Assembly (NCBI GenBank): GCA_016219905.1
Contig: JACRKA010000097.1
Span: forward strand, 1-54,044
Origin: Verrucomicrobiota bacterium
GTDB taxonomy: Bacteria; Verrucomicrobiota; Verrucomicrobiia; CAIQCK01
DNA length: 54,044 bases
Direction of reading: 5' to 3'
Shown here: one piece after another, positions 24,141 through 32,517 of the stretch
Layout: each line of letters starts with the position of its first letter
How positions within the stretch are numbered: the first letter of the stretch is position 1
Translations under genes and position numbers: made by a program
Notes under the pieces: generated by a model
The model's input: the letters and a program-made list of their open reading frames with translations, nothing else
Databases searched by the model: none
What the model was told of the DNA's origin: nothing

Positions 24141-27100
24141 TCATCGCTTTCGCCACGAGAGGATGCGGCCGTCTTGGAGGGAAACGAAGATGCGGGACTG
24201 GTGATCCATGGCGGCGCCGGCCTTGACCGGTGGGGCAGGGAGTTCCTCGCGCCAAACTTCGGAACCGTCTGCAACGTTCACCGCTGACAGGAAGCAACTC
24301 CGTTTGCTTTCGGTGAGGACTTGGCCGGCGGCCAGGAGGGTGTCGGAGGCAACGATGAAGCCGTGGTATTGCGGGCCGGGCTTGTGCTCCCAAAGCACGG
24401 GCGGTCTGCTCTTCGGCGCGGCGAAGCGCGGCAGGACGCGCCAGTTGGGGGGCAGCGGGGCCGCGCCGGGTGGCAGTGGGCCGAACAGGGCCAAGGTGGA
24501 ATGCGCTGCGCCACGACGATAGTCGTTGAAGTCGGCGGCGTAGTTCAAGGAACGGCCGTCGCTCAGGGTGTGGTTCAGGGCCGCATACTGGCCGTAGTCG
24601 GGGTAGTAGGGGTAGAAGGCGGTATTCGCGTGGGCCTTCACGTTGTCCTCGGCCGGATTCATACATTGGCCGGTCTTCAGGTTGTAACGCGCTTCGGGAT
24701 AAACGTTGCCGCCGGCAAAACAAAGCTGGCCGTCCGCCAGATAAAGGTCGCCTTGCAGGCTGATGCCGCTGTGGGTCTTGTCGGAGAGTTGGCCGGAGGT
24801 GGCGTTCTGCCAGCGGGGCTTTCCGGTGACCGCGTCGAGGGCAACGACGTGGGTGCCGTCGTAATGGGCGATGCCCGCCGCGGCATAGACCACGCCGTTC
24901 TCGACCACCACACCGCCGGCGACCGGCCAGGTGGAACTGAGCTTCCCGAAAACCGGAATCCATCGCTCGGCTGGCGCGGCGCGGAACCGCCACAGCAGCC
25001 GGCCCGTCGCCGCCTCGAACGCATACACATGACCGTCGGCCGAGCCGACGAACACGCGCCCCTCCGAGACTGCGGGCGGGAAGTGGATGCTCGCGCCAGT
25101 GTAGGCCTTCCACTTCAGTTTGCCGTCCGCTGCGTCCAAGGCCCGCACGATGCCACGGTCGTCGCCGACGAAAACCATGCTGCCAGCGGCCACCGGCGCT
25201 GTGGGCAGACAGGGCGACGACGGTTCGGAAACCCACGCGCGCGTCACCTGCTTCGGAATGGCCACCTGAGTCGCCGCCGTGCGGGAGTTGTTGGCTTGGT
25301 AGGCGGGCCAGTCGTCAGGATGAACGGGGAACGGCTGGGCCTCCAAGGTGGCACAAGCTTCCAGCTTGCGAATCGCTGAGGTTTGCAACCCCGAAAGCAT
25401 TCGGGGTTGCGCCATTGGCGCGAGGCACACGTTCCCATACAGCGACAACTGGCAGCGGCACTTCCACGCGCCCCACTGAAGCAGCCCGCCGGAAACAATC
25501 ACGCCCTCGTAGCATGGCGGGCGCATCGGGGCGATGTGCTCGGCCGTCCCCGTCGCAAGGTCAACCCGCACGGTCCCTTCCGGTGCGCGGTAGAAGATGC
25601 TGTCGGCGCTGCCGGTGATCATCGTGCAGCCGCGCCGGCCGAAGAAGCGGCTGCGCACCTCGCCCGTGTCGTAGTCCAAACTCATGCCGCCATCCGTGCC
25701 GACCTCGCCCACCGCGTAGAGCGCGTCGGGGCGCAAGAGCAGATGCACACTGCCGCCATCTATCAGCCGGACTTCCTTTTGCCACACCAACCGTCCGTCC
25801 CGGGTTGAGACCGTGACGATACGGGGCATCCGCGGCCCGGAGAAAAAAAGGAACTTGTCGTTGCACCGCACGTAAGGAAACGGCGAGAGGCCGGTCCAGC
25901 GGGGTTGTTGCGGGAACATCGGCCCGATGGCCTTCAGCAGATCGGCGTCGGAGGTTTTCCAAACGACCTTGCCCGTGCCGGCCTCGATGCAGGCGAGAAA
26001 CCGTTCGGGGCTGAGAAAATAGATGCGGCCGTTCTTCATGCACACCGCGCGGCCGTCCACGAACTCCTGCTCGCGATGCCGCCAAAGCAGCTTCCGGGTC
26101 TTCGTGTCAATCGCCAGCAGCGTGCGCCCCTGCGCCCAGGCGGTCTTCGCGTCGGGATAATCGTATCCCGGCCAGTTCGCGCGCGGCCAGCCGCCGATGG
26201 CCGTCCCATCGGTGCGGATCACCTCCGCTTTGAACTCCTCGCCGCCGACCAACGCATAGAGAACGCCGCCTTCTAAAGCCATCCACTTCCACACCCTGCC
26301 GTCGGTCGCCGGGTCCGGGGAAACGATCGCGCCTCGCAACTCGCCGGTCGCCGCGTCGAGCAGTTTGCACGACTCGTCGTCCGCCAGATACAGCGTCTCC
26401 GGCGTGGCGATGATGGTGTTCCGCAAAATCATGAAGCCGTCGCGGAGCGGTCGTTTCCAGAGGATCGTGCCGTTGTAGGCGTTGATGCACAACAACGTGT
26501 TCAGCATCGCGTTCTGGTTCGCCTGATGAGCCTGATGTCCCAGCGCCCTGAACACTCTGCCGCCGGCCGACACCGTGACCGCCGGCGACGGACAGAACTT
26601 CGGGTCGGCCAGAAACTGGGTGAGATAAGGCGCGCGGGCGATCTGGTCGCCGGACTGCGGGTTGTTGTCCGGCGCGTGATACGGGTAGCGCCAGTCATCC
26701 GAACCTGCCGGAAACGGTTTGACGATCTCGCTGCGGGCGAGGATGGCCTTTCCGTTCGGATGCAGCACACGCAGCAACTCCGCCCGGCCAACCGACTTCT
26801 CGGCTGCCGGCGCGACCACGACCGCGCCTGCCAGATTATCGGCCAGATGGATCGTTCTCCAATCACCGCGATCAACGAAGACCCGCCGCCCCAACAGCCC
26901 CGCGACCTCCGCGCTCTTTCGCACCTCGGCGACTTCATCCGCTTCTGGCGACTGGAAGTAGATCAGCAACTCGTTTCCGCTCGCCAGTTGCGCGACGAAC
27001 TCCGCTTCACCCGCCTTCGGAAGACCCAGCACGACACAGATGCCTTTTGCGGTCCCCACCTTTCGCAAGATCGCTTCCGCTCCGGCTCCGCCGGACGCGT

Positions 27101-27185
27101 CACGCGCGGCGAAGCTTGCCGCCGTGACAACCAACGCCGACACCCAGATCGCCAGCCCGCTCCGTCGCTTGCCGTGAAGGTTCAT
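24141..27185 (-). CDS. Large exported PQQ-type beta-propeller protein with methyltransferase-like N-terminal domain
   Basis: 1014 residues. The start at 27185 has a strong AAAGGAG site 8 bases upstream and opens with a signal peptide ending near ASFAARDA. Residues ~35-150 look like a class I methyltransferase fold (ICVVLGLPKAGEAEFVAQLA, RRVFVDRGDW, LRVLHPNGKAIL), but the usual acidic/Gly-rich SAM loop is degenerate. Residues ~180-1014 hold two sets of PQQ-like/WD-like blades with the recurring ALDA..GK..W pattern, e.g. VRALDAADGKLKWKAYTG, VYAFEAATGRLLWRFRA and VVALDAVTGKPRW. Such propellers often bind carbohydrate or act as dehydrogenase scaffolds; no catalytic residue is obvious. A palindrome lies inside the gene (25385-25410). 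Transcribed away from the flavoprotein gene direction, same strand, 123 bases downstream of it. Confidence 0.85.
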   Translation of the reverse strand: MNLHGKRRSGLAIWVSALVVTAASFAARDASGGAGAEAILRKVGTAKGICVVLGLPKAGEAEFVAQLASGNELLIYFQSPEADEVAEVRKSAEVAGLLGRRVFVDRGDWRTIHLADNLAGAVVVAPAAEKSVGRAELLRVLHPNGKAILARSEIVKPFPAGSDDWRYPYHAPDNNPQSGDQIARAPYLTQFLADPKFCPSPAVTVSAGGRVFRALGHQAHQANQNAMLNTLLCINAYNGTILWKRPLRDGFMILRNTIIATPETLYLADDESCKLLDAATGELRGAIVSPDPATDGRVWKWMALEGGVLYALVGGEEFKAEVIRTDGTAIGGWPRANWPGYDYPDAKTAWAQGRTLLAIDTKTRKLLWRHREQEFVDGRAVCMKNGRIYFLSPERFLACIEAGTGKVVWKTSDADLLKAIGPMFPQQPRWTGLSPFPYVRCNDKFLFFSGPRMPRIVTVSTRDGRLVWQKEVRLIDGGSVHLLLRPDALYAVGEVGTDGGMSLDYDTGEVRSRFFGRRGCTMITGSADSIFYRAPEGTVRVDLATGTAEHIAPMRPPCYEGVIVSGGLLQWGAWKCRCQLSLYGNVCLAPMAQPRMLSGLQTSAIRKLEACATLEAQPFPVHPDDWPAYQANNSRTAATQVAIPKQVTRAWVSEPSSPCLPTAPVAAGSMVFVGDDRGIVRALDAADGKLKWKAYTGASIHFPPAVSEGRVFVGSADGHVYAFEAATGRLLWRFRAAPAERWIPVFGKLSSTWPVAGGVVVENGVVYAAAGIAHYDGTHVVALDAVTGKPRWQNATSGQLSDKTHSGISLQGDLYLADGQLCFAGGNVYPEARYNLKTGQCMNPAEDNVKAHANTAFYPYYPDYGQYAALNHTLSDGRSLNYAADFNDYRRGAAHSTLALFGPLPPGAAPLPPNWRVLPRFAAPKSRPPVLWEHKPGPQYHGFIVASDTLLAAGQVLTESKRSCFLSAVNVADGSEVWREELPAPPVKAGAAMDHQSRIFVSLQDGRILSWRKR
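25385..25410. repeat. Perfect 11-bp inverted repeat inside the PQQ-propeller coding region
   Basis: GCAACCCCGAA and TTCGGGGTTGC are exact complements around AGCA. Next to it (about 25350-25365) is a second short palindrome, CAAGCT-TCC-AGCTTG. Together they encode a segment (LSGLQTSAIRKLEACATLEAQ) that joins the two propellers and has no blade character, so it may be an inserted repeat element tolerated in a linker. Confidence 0.6.
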
Positions 27186-27308
27186 GATCGCTGCTCCTTT
27201 GCTGTCAGGCGCGCTGCATGAGCAGATAGTATCCCGTCTCAAGCGGCAGAGGCGACCCGATTTTGTGCAGCTTTCCCCTCACATGGGGCACGTCAATCTG
27301 ATCCTGCG

Positions 27309-27986
27309 TCAGGGCTGCTGGCCGCGTGGCTGACGCGACACAGTCTCGGCGATCTTCTCGCCGAGTTCCTTGGCCGAGGCGATCAGGCGGGGGTCGTCCT
27401 CGAAATGCCGCACGCCGACGGAGGCCACGGTGGCTTCGGGGCCGGAAAGCATCTTGATGCCGCTCATCGGGCAATCGTCGCCGTGGCCGCAGCGGATGCA
27501 GGGGACGTTGCCCAGCACGATCAGCGAGCCGAGGTTGACCATGCCCTCTTCCATCATCCAGAAGGCAATCTGCGAACCGGCGGTCTGCGCGGCGGGCGGC
27601 AGGCCGGGAGCGTCGGGCGGGCAGGCCGTGGTGATGACGGACACGCCGACCTTGCCACGGTTCAGGCCGGTCTGGTGCCGCAGGCAATACATCCGCTCCA
27701 TGAACATCTTCGTCCGCGCGTCGAGGCTGCTGTAAGGCGTGAACGCGCCGAGCACAAACGCGCTGGCGCGGCGGAACTTCTCAGCCAGCGCGCGGGCGTC
27801 ATCCTGCACGACGCATTCGTTGGTCTTCACGCAGCCGAGGCAGGCGCGGCACGGCTCCATCCGCAGATCGCTGAGCTTGATGAACTCCCACTCCAAACCG
27901 GTGTGCTCGACGATGGCCTTCACGGCCCGGTCGGTGTTGCTGTCAGGGACGGGGCTGCCGCTGATGCCTAGAATCTTCGCGCTCAT
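27309..27986 (-). CDS. Flavodoxin-fold iron-sulfur flavoprotein / NAD(P)H-dependent oxidoreductase
   Basis: 225 residues. The N-terminal FMN loop is LGISGSPVPDSNTDRAV. A cysteine cluster CRACLGCVKTNECVVQDD follows near residues 46-63, as in the iron-sulfur flavoprotein branch of the NADPH-dependent FMN reductase family; a second set, CIRCGHGDDCPMSG, sits near residue 165. The protein probably binds FMN and a 4Fe-4S cluster and moves electrons between a reduced donor and an unknown acceptor. It is cytoplasmic, having no signal peptide. It is divergent from the beta-helix gene. The extra C-terminal Cys set is not part of the classical family motif. Confidence 0.85.
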   Translation of the reverse strand: MSAKILGISGSPVPDSNTDRAVKAIVEHTGLEWEFIKLSDLRMEPCRACLGCVKTNECVVQDDARALAEKFRRASAFVLGAFTPYSSLDARTKMFMERMYCLRHQTGLNRGKVGVSVITTACPPDAPGLPPAAQTAGSQIAFWMMEEGMVNLGSLIVLGNVPCIRCGHGDDCPMSGIKMLSGPEATVASVGVRHFEDDPRLIASAKELGEKIAETVSRQPRGQQP

Positions 27987-28170
27987 GGTGCACTTCCTGT
28001 TGTCGTTGCGTCGGGTCTGCGCCGCACGGTGTGGTCAACGGGTAGATGATGCGCCGCTGGAAGACAAGACGCAAAATGCCGCGCGCTTTGAATCGCAATC
28101 AGCCAGCATCCCGTGCTGCGACCAAAAGCGGCTTGCTGTCAATCAGCCGCCGGTTCAAGCTCCCTCACTA

Positions 28171-29577
28171 ATGCGCTCCGGCATCGTCCTCATTCTCGCG
28201 GCCGCAATACTCACAGCTCACGCCCGCGACCTCGCGGTTGATCCTGTCAAAGGTGACGACGCGACGGCGGCCGGGCCGTTCAAGACCATCGCGCGCGCGA
28301 TCAAAGTCACATCACCGGGCGACACGATTCATCTCGCGCCGGCGCGCTACAAGGAATCGGCCGCGTTCCACAACAAGTCCGGCGAGCCGGGCCGGCCGGT
28401 CACGCTCGACGGCCACGGCGCGACGCTTGACGGCAGCGACGAGTTGAAGCCGGCCGATTGGGAGTTGGTGTCGCCGGGGCTTTATCGCAATGCGAAGCTG
28501 CTGCCGATGTATCCGGCGGCCCTGATGCGCTGGTTTTTTGTTTTCGATGGCAAGATGAATCACATGGGCCGCACGAGCAAAGGCCCGAGCGCGGCGCTGA
28601 AGAAGGCGGAGGAGCTTCAAGCCGGCGAATGGACTTACGTTCCCGACAAGCCGATCACGCGCGAAACGAAGAATGGCCGGCCGTGGGACGCGCAGCGCTT
28701 GACCGGCGCGTTCTACATCAAGGTTGATCCGGCGAAGACACTGGCCGATTGCCGCATCGAGGCGCCCGTCCGCTCCAACGGCGTGAGCTTCGGCGGGCGC
28801 TGCGAGCACATCGTTGTCCGCAACGTCACTTCCACGCACGTCCACAACGACGGCTACAACATCCACGGCTTCACGCGCGACATTTTGTTGGAGAACGTGA
28901 AGGCGATTGATTGTGGCGACGACGGCGTCAGCGCGCACGACGACTGCCAGATCCGCGTCAACGGCCTCGTCTCCAGCGGCAACTCCACCGGCATCTGCGA
29001 CGTGGGCGACAGCGTCAGCCACTACAACCGCGTCTTCATCAAGGACTGCCTCGGGTTCGACCTCTACTTTCTCGACACCAACGAACACTCGGTCAGCAAC
29101 AGCGTCGTGATGTCGTCGGCCGCGCGCACGATGTTGGTCACCGGCCGGCCGAACACGAACAAAGTCTGCACGCTGCAACTCGACAACGTCCTCATCCGCC
29201 GCGTCACCGGCACCAACGAAGTCCGCGTGACCGCAGGCGCGGTCTTCGAGGGCCGGCGGTTGACGTTGCTCGGACTGAACTTCCAGGCCACGGGCGGCGC
29301 GGTCACATTGCGCGACTCGATCATCGCCGGCACGCCGCAGCCGGAGGTGACGATCTGGAAGGATGTGAAATGGGTGGCGGACAACAACGTTTACGATCTG
29401 AAGTCGCTGCGGCTCGACCAGACGTTCTTCACAGCAAAAACGTTCGCCGGCTTCCAGCGCGCGACGGGACAGGACAAGAGGTCGCAGTGGACGATGCTGG
29501 ATGCACACGCCGCTGGCAAGGACATCGGCGCCGACCCTTCGCGGCTTCCGCAGTCAGAAACAGGAGATTCGAAATGA
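28171..29577 (+). CDS. Exported right-handed parallel beta-helix protein
   Basis: 468 residues. Signal peptide MRSGIVLILAAAILTAHA, then DLAVDPVKGDDATAAGPFKTIARAI, the typical opening of parallel beta-helix proteins (DUF1565/pectate-lyase-like: 'G.D...G...PF.TI..A'). The middle has short beta coils with stacked Asn and Gly: VRNVTSTHVHNDGYNIHGFTRD and IDCGDDGVSAHDDC. This fold is used by polysaccharide lyases, glycosidases and adhesins; I cannot name the substrate or active site. No ribosome site is evident before the ATG. The frame stays open past the stop as a degraded gene (see 29578). Confidence 0.8.
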   Translation: MRSGIVLILAAAILTAHARDLAVDPVKGDDATAAGPFKTIARAIKVTSPGDTIHLAPARYKESAAFHNKSGEPGRPVTLDGHGATLDGSDELKPADWELVSPGLYRNAKLLPMYPAALMRWFFVFDGKMNHMGRTSKGPSAALKKAEELQAGEWTYVPDKPITRETKNGRPWDAQRLTGAFYIKVDPAKTLADCRIEAPVRSNGVSFGGRCEHIVVRNVTSTHVHNDGYNIHGFTRDILLENVKAIDCGDDGVSAHDDCQIRVNGLVSSGNSTGICDVGDSVSHYNRVFIKDCLGFDLYFLDTNEHSVSNSVVMSSAARTMLVTGRPNTNKVCTLQLDNVLIRRVTGTNEVRVTAGAVFEGRRLTLLGLNFQATGGAVTLRDSIIAGTPQPEVTIWKDVKWVADNNVYDLKSLRLDQTFFTAKTFAGFQRATGQDKRSQWTMLDAHAAGKDIGADPSRLPQSETGDSK

Positions 29578-29736
29578 AACCATCCTTCGTCGCATTGGGG
29601 GCGCGAGGAACGGATTCGTTACCTGCTGTCGCAAAAGGATGGAATCAACGAGGTCATCCTCTACGAAGCCGCCTCGTGGATGACTTTGCCGCTCTCGGAC
29701 CACGACCTGTGCGGGCATGGGTTTCTTGACCGATGA
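29578..29736 (+). pseudogene. In-frame 3' remnant of a lost gene after the beta-helix stop
   Basis: Directly after the beta-helix stop codon, the same reading frame continues for 52 codons and ends at TGA 29734-29736. Its protein-like part reads EERIRYLLSQKDGINEVI and LYEAASWMTLPLSDHDLCGH, ordinary soluble-protein composition, with no start codon or ribosome site. A competing small frame (29574-29729) starts with an ATGA overlap but reads like low-information sequence. The simplest view is the tail of a deleted gene whose body was lost. The parent family is not recognised. Confidence 0.5.
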
Positions 29737-29855
29737 AGCAAATCAAGACTTCTATCGGGAACCAGCAGCAGACAACATGGAGATCACGAATGAAACGAAT
29801 CGTTACAGTTCGGCAAACACCGAGTCGCCAGTGGTTGCGCCAAGGAGTTTGCCTC

Positions 29856-30836
29856 ATGGTTGAAAGAATCCGCTCGGTTTGCCGGTTGGGCGCGGTCGCT
29901 TCTGTCCTGCTCCTGGTCGCGCTGTCCCAAGCCAACGGCGACGGCTCGAAAGGCGATGCGCACACTCAACTGGTTGCCAAGGGACAGCGCGTCTTCACGT
30001 GCGGCCACAGTTTTCATGTCTGGGTGGTTCGCATCCTGGACGAGATGGCCAAAGCGGCCGGCATTGACCACGAGGTCGCCGGCGTGTCGTCCATCGGCGG
30101 CTCGCGCGTCATCCAGCATTGGGATGTGCCGGACGAGAAGAACAAGGCGAAGGAAGCGCTGCGTGCCGGCAAGGTGGATGTGCTCACGCTCTCGCCCATC
30201 TGGCTGGTCCCGCCGAAGGATCTCAAGGCCGTGACGCCCGTCCCGGGGGACACGCGCGAGATCATCTGGCTGCCCGACGAGGGAATCGAGAAGTTCGCAA
30301 AGCTCGGCTTGGAGCACAACCCGAACATACGGGTCACCGTCCAGGAATACTGGCTGCCGAACGACGAGTATGTGCCGGTGTATCCGTTGCAGACCCGTAA
30401 GAAGGTGGACCACGACGCCACGAATCTCGCGGAGTTGCGGAAAAACCAAACGCGCTATGATTACGACGTGGATGGGTTCGTCCGCGATATCAATAAACGA
30501 CTCGGCAAGGACGTGATTGTCACCGTGCCGGCCGGGCAAGCGGTGCTGGCGCTGCGGGAGAAGATCATCGCCGGGAAGGCGCCCGGTCTGAAGACGCAGG
30601 CGGAACTCTTCCGCGACTCCTGGGGTCACCCCACGGCGCCGGTGCAGGCGCTGGCGACCTATTGCCATTTCGCGGTGATCTACCGCCGCAGTCCCGCCGG
30701 CCTGCCGCTGCCGACGATTCTCACGAAGAACCCGGAGTGGGATGACAAACTGAACCGTCTGTTGCAGGAACTGGCGTGGGAGGCTGTGATCCATCATCCG
30801 TTGAGCGGCGTCCGGGTGACGCACAAAGCGAAATAG
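29856..30836 (+). CDS. Exported SGNH/GDSL-hydrolase-like protein
   Basis: 326 residues. The ATG at 29856 has an AAGGAG site 8 bases upstream and starts a standard signal peptide (MVERIRSVCRLGAVASVLLL, cut near SQANG). In-frame ATGs at 29733 and 29790 exist but would give an unusually long n-region. The mature protein starts with RVFTCGHSFHVWVV, an SGNH block-I look-alike with the nucleophile Ser in GHS, contains SSIGGSRVIQHWD, and ends with RDSWGHPTAPVQALATYCHF, a likely catalytic-His region. SGNH enzymes are esterases and acetylesterases. The link is by pattern only; neighbouring beta-helix and propeller genes make polysaccharide or ester hydrolysis plausible. Confidence 0.65.
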   Translation: MVERIRSVCRLGAVASVLLLVALSQANGDGSKGDAHTQLVAKGQRVFTCGHSFHVWVVRILDEMAKAAGIDHEVAGVSSIGGSRVIQHWDVPDEKNKAKEALRAGKVDVLTLSPIWLVPPKDLKAVTPVPGDTREIIWLPDEGIEKFAKLGLEHNPNIRVTVQEYWLPNDEYVPVYPLQTRKKVDHDATNLAELRKNQTRYDYDVDGFVRDINKRLGKDVIVTVPAGQAVLALREKIIAGKAPGLKTQAELFRDSWGHPTAPVQALATYCHFAVIYRRSPAGLPLPTILTKNPEWDDKLNRLLQELAWEAVIHHPLSGVRVTHKAK

Positions 30837-30924
30837 CGGAGGGACGTGGAGAACGGCGAGTCTGCGGGCATGTTTTTTGGCCACTGCAACTAAATCGTCA
30901 AGTGTTGATGATCACTCTCACGCC

Positions 30925-32517
30925 ATGAAAACCAAGCTGATCTCTGTCCTTGCTCTCCTGATGGCCGTCGGCGCGACAGCCGGCGATGACGTCGCCGCCC
31001 GGCTCGCGCAGATGCCGCGGCCGTGGACGGCCAAGCCGAACCGTTTCACGCTGGCGGAATACGAGGCGACGTTGCGTTACTGGGCGGAGAAGCACGCGGG
31101 CGTGTTCAGCTTCGAGAAACGCGGCGCGTCGGTGGAAGGAGTGCCGATTTATTTGGTGAAGATCACCGACCGGCGCGTGCCGGACACAGACAAGCAGGTG
31201 GCGCTGATCACAGCGACGCACTCCGGCGGCGAACGCACGGGCGCGACCAGCGTGATGCGGTTCGCGGAATGGCTGCTGGGCAGTTCGAGCGAGGCGGTCG
31301 AGACGCGGCGCAAGCAGGTCGTGCTGCTGATGCCGGTGGTGAACCCGTGGGGCTACGAGACCGTGGAGAGTCCTTTCAACTCGCAGGGCATTGATCCCTA
31401 CAGCAGCCAGCGCGGCAAGGCGTGGAACCTCGACACGCTGACGCTGAAGGAGCCGGCGAAAAACCCGGAGATCATCGCTGTCCAGTCGGTCTTCGACGAG
31501 TTCAAGCCGGACGTGCAGTGGGACATGCACGGCGTGGCGCTACGCTGGAACGGCCAGCAGGTCGTTGAGTCGTGCGGCACGGCCTACTCGAACTACTCGC
31601 TGCGGCCGTGGGACTGGCGCATCACGGAGGCGATGATCGCCGAGGCGCGCAAGGCGGGTTACGGCATTGACCGTGGCGAGGCGGACACGCAACGGTTGTT
31701 TTTCGGGCCGGACATGCCGCCGCTCGCCGACCGTCTCTGGCTGGGCCGGCCGTTCTTCTACACGGCGATGTATGGCTACGCGCGTTATCACATGCTGCTC
31801 GGCACGGCCGAGGTCGGCTGGGAAGAAAGCGGCGTGGCACGGCTCCGCGGCCTGATGCGCATCGGCAACCGCGTCTGGGACGGTGAGAAGACCGCCGGCT
31901 ATCCGGTCAACGTGGTCAAGTCGCTCGTTGGCCAATGGCTCGTGGCTGCCGGACGCAACGCGACGGAGCAACGCCGCAACCGCGTCGAGTTGTGGCAGCG
32001 CCAAGGATCGTTCACGATGGGCGTGTTGTATCCGCAGACCGATTGCCGCGTCGGCTTGGTCGTGGCGCCCACGGCGAAGGGAGCGAAGCTGATGGATGCC
32101 GACCCGAAGAAGTTCGTCGCGAAGCTCGAAGCAGTGCCCGGTTGCGACGCATCGGCGATTCGTGCGTTTCTCGAAGCCGGGCCGGAGACGAAGATTTACT
32201 ACGAACCGCCCGACCGCGCGCCGGAGGACCGTCCGCTCGACGCGGCGTTCGCGTTCCGGCTGCGCATCCCGTATCGCAACCCGAAGCTGCTCGACCTGCG
32301 GCTCAACGGCCGCGCGTTGCACCAAAGTCCGACCGACGGTTATCAACGCTGGTATGGCGATGGCTACACGCAGGTGCAGGTGAACATTCCAGCGGAGAAG
32401 GCGCGCGGCGCAGACTTGTTCGTCGTGACGTGCGCCTACAAGCCCGACGTGCAGCGCACCTACGGCTGGCGTCCGCCAGCCGAGGTGATGGAGCGGTTGA
32501 AAGCGAAGACGAAGTGA
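30925..32517 (+). CDS. Exported M14-like zinc carboxypeptidase
   Basis: 530 residues with signal peptide MKTKLISVLALLMAVGATAG. The M14 skeleton is visible: TLAEYEATLRYWAEKHAGVF..VPIYLVKIT, then THSGGERTGA as the zinc-binding region, NPWGYE and AWNLDTL where canonical enzymes have NPDGYE and NLNRNF, the third zinc ligand in VQWDMHG, and the probable catalytic Glu in GTAEVGWEES. Two oddities: the first zinc motif reads H-S-G-G-E (one residue longer than HxxE), and the Arg of the N-R pair is absent. Activity may be altered. The stop overlaps the start of the next gene (GTGA), tying it to the methyltransferase cluster. Confidence 0.75.
   Translation: MKTKLISVLALLMAVGATAGDDVAARLAQMPRPWTAKPNRFTLAEYEATLRYWAEKHAGVFSFEKRGASVEGVPIYLVKITDRRVPDTDKQVALITATHSGGERTGATSVMRFAEWLLGSSSEAVETRRKQVVLLMPVVNPWGYETVESPFNSQGIDPYSSQRGKAWNLDTLTLKEPAKNPEIIAVQSVFDEFKPDVQWDMHGVALRWNGQQVVESCGTAYSNYSLRPWDWRITEAMIAEARKAGYGIDRGEADTQRLFFGPDMPPLADRLWLGRPFFYTAMYGYARYHMLLGTAEVGWEESGVARLRGLMRIGNRVWDGEKTAGYPVNVVKSLVGQWLVAAGRNATEQRRNRVELWQRQGSFTMGVLYPQTDCRVGLVVAPTAKGAKLMDADPKKFVAKLEAVPGCDASAIRAFLEAGPETKIYYEPPDRAPEDRPLDAAFAFRLRIPYRNPKLLDLRLNGRALHQSPTDGYQRWYGDGYTQVQVNIPAEKARGADLFVVTCAYKPDVQRTYGWRPPAEVMERLKAKTK

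Noticed and set aside
29574..29729. 51-codon ORF with ATGA overlap after the beta-helix gene
   Set aside because: The translation is low in information and the neighbouring frame, in phase with the beta-helix gene, is more protein-like, so the ORF is considered accidental.
29733..29855. Upstream in-frame starts (29733, 29790) for the SGNH-like gene
   Set aside because: They would place 22-41 extra residues before the signal peptide. The ATG at 29856 has a clear AAGGAG.
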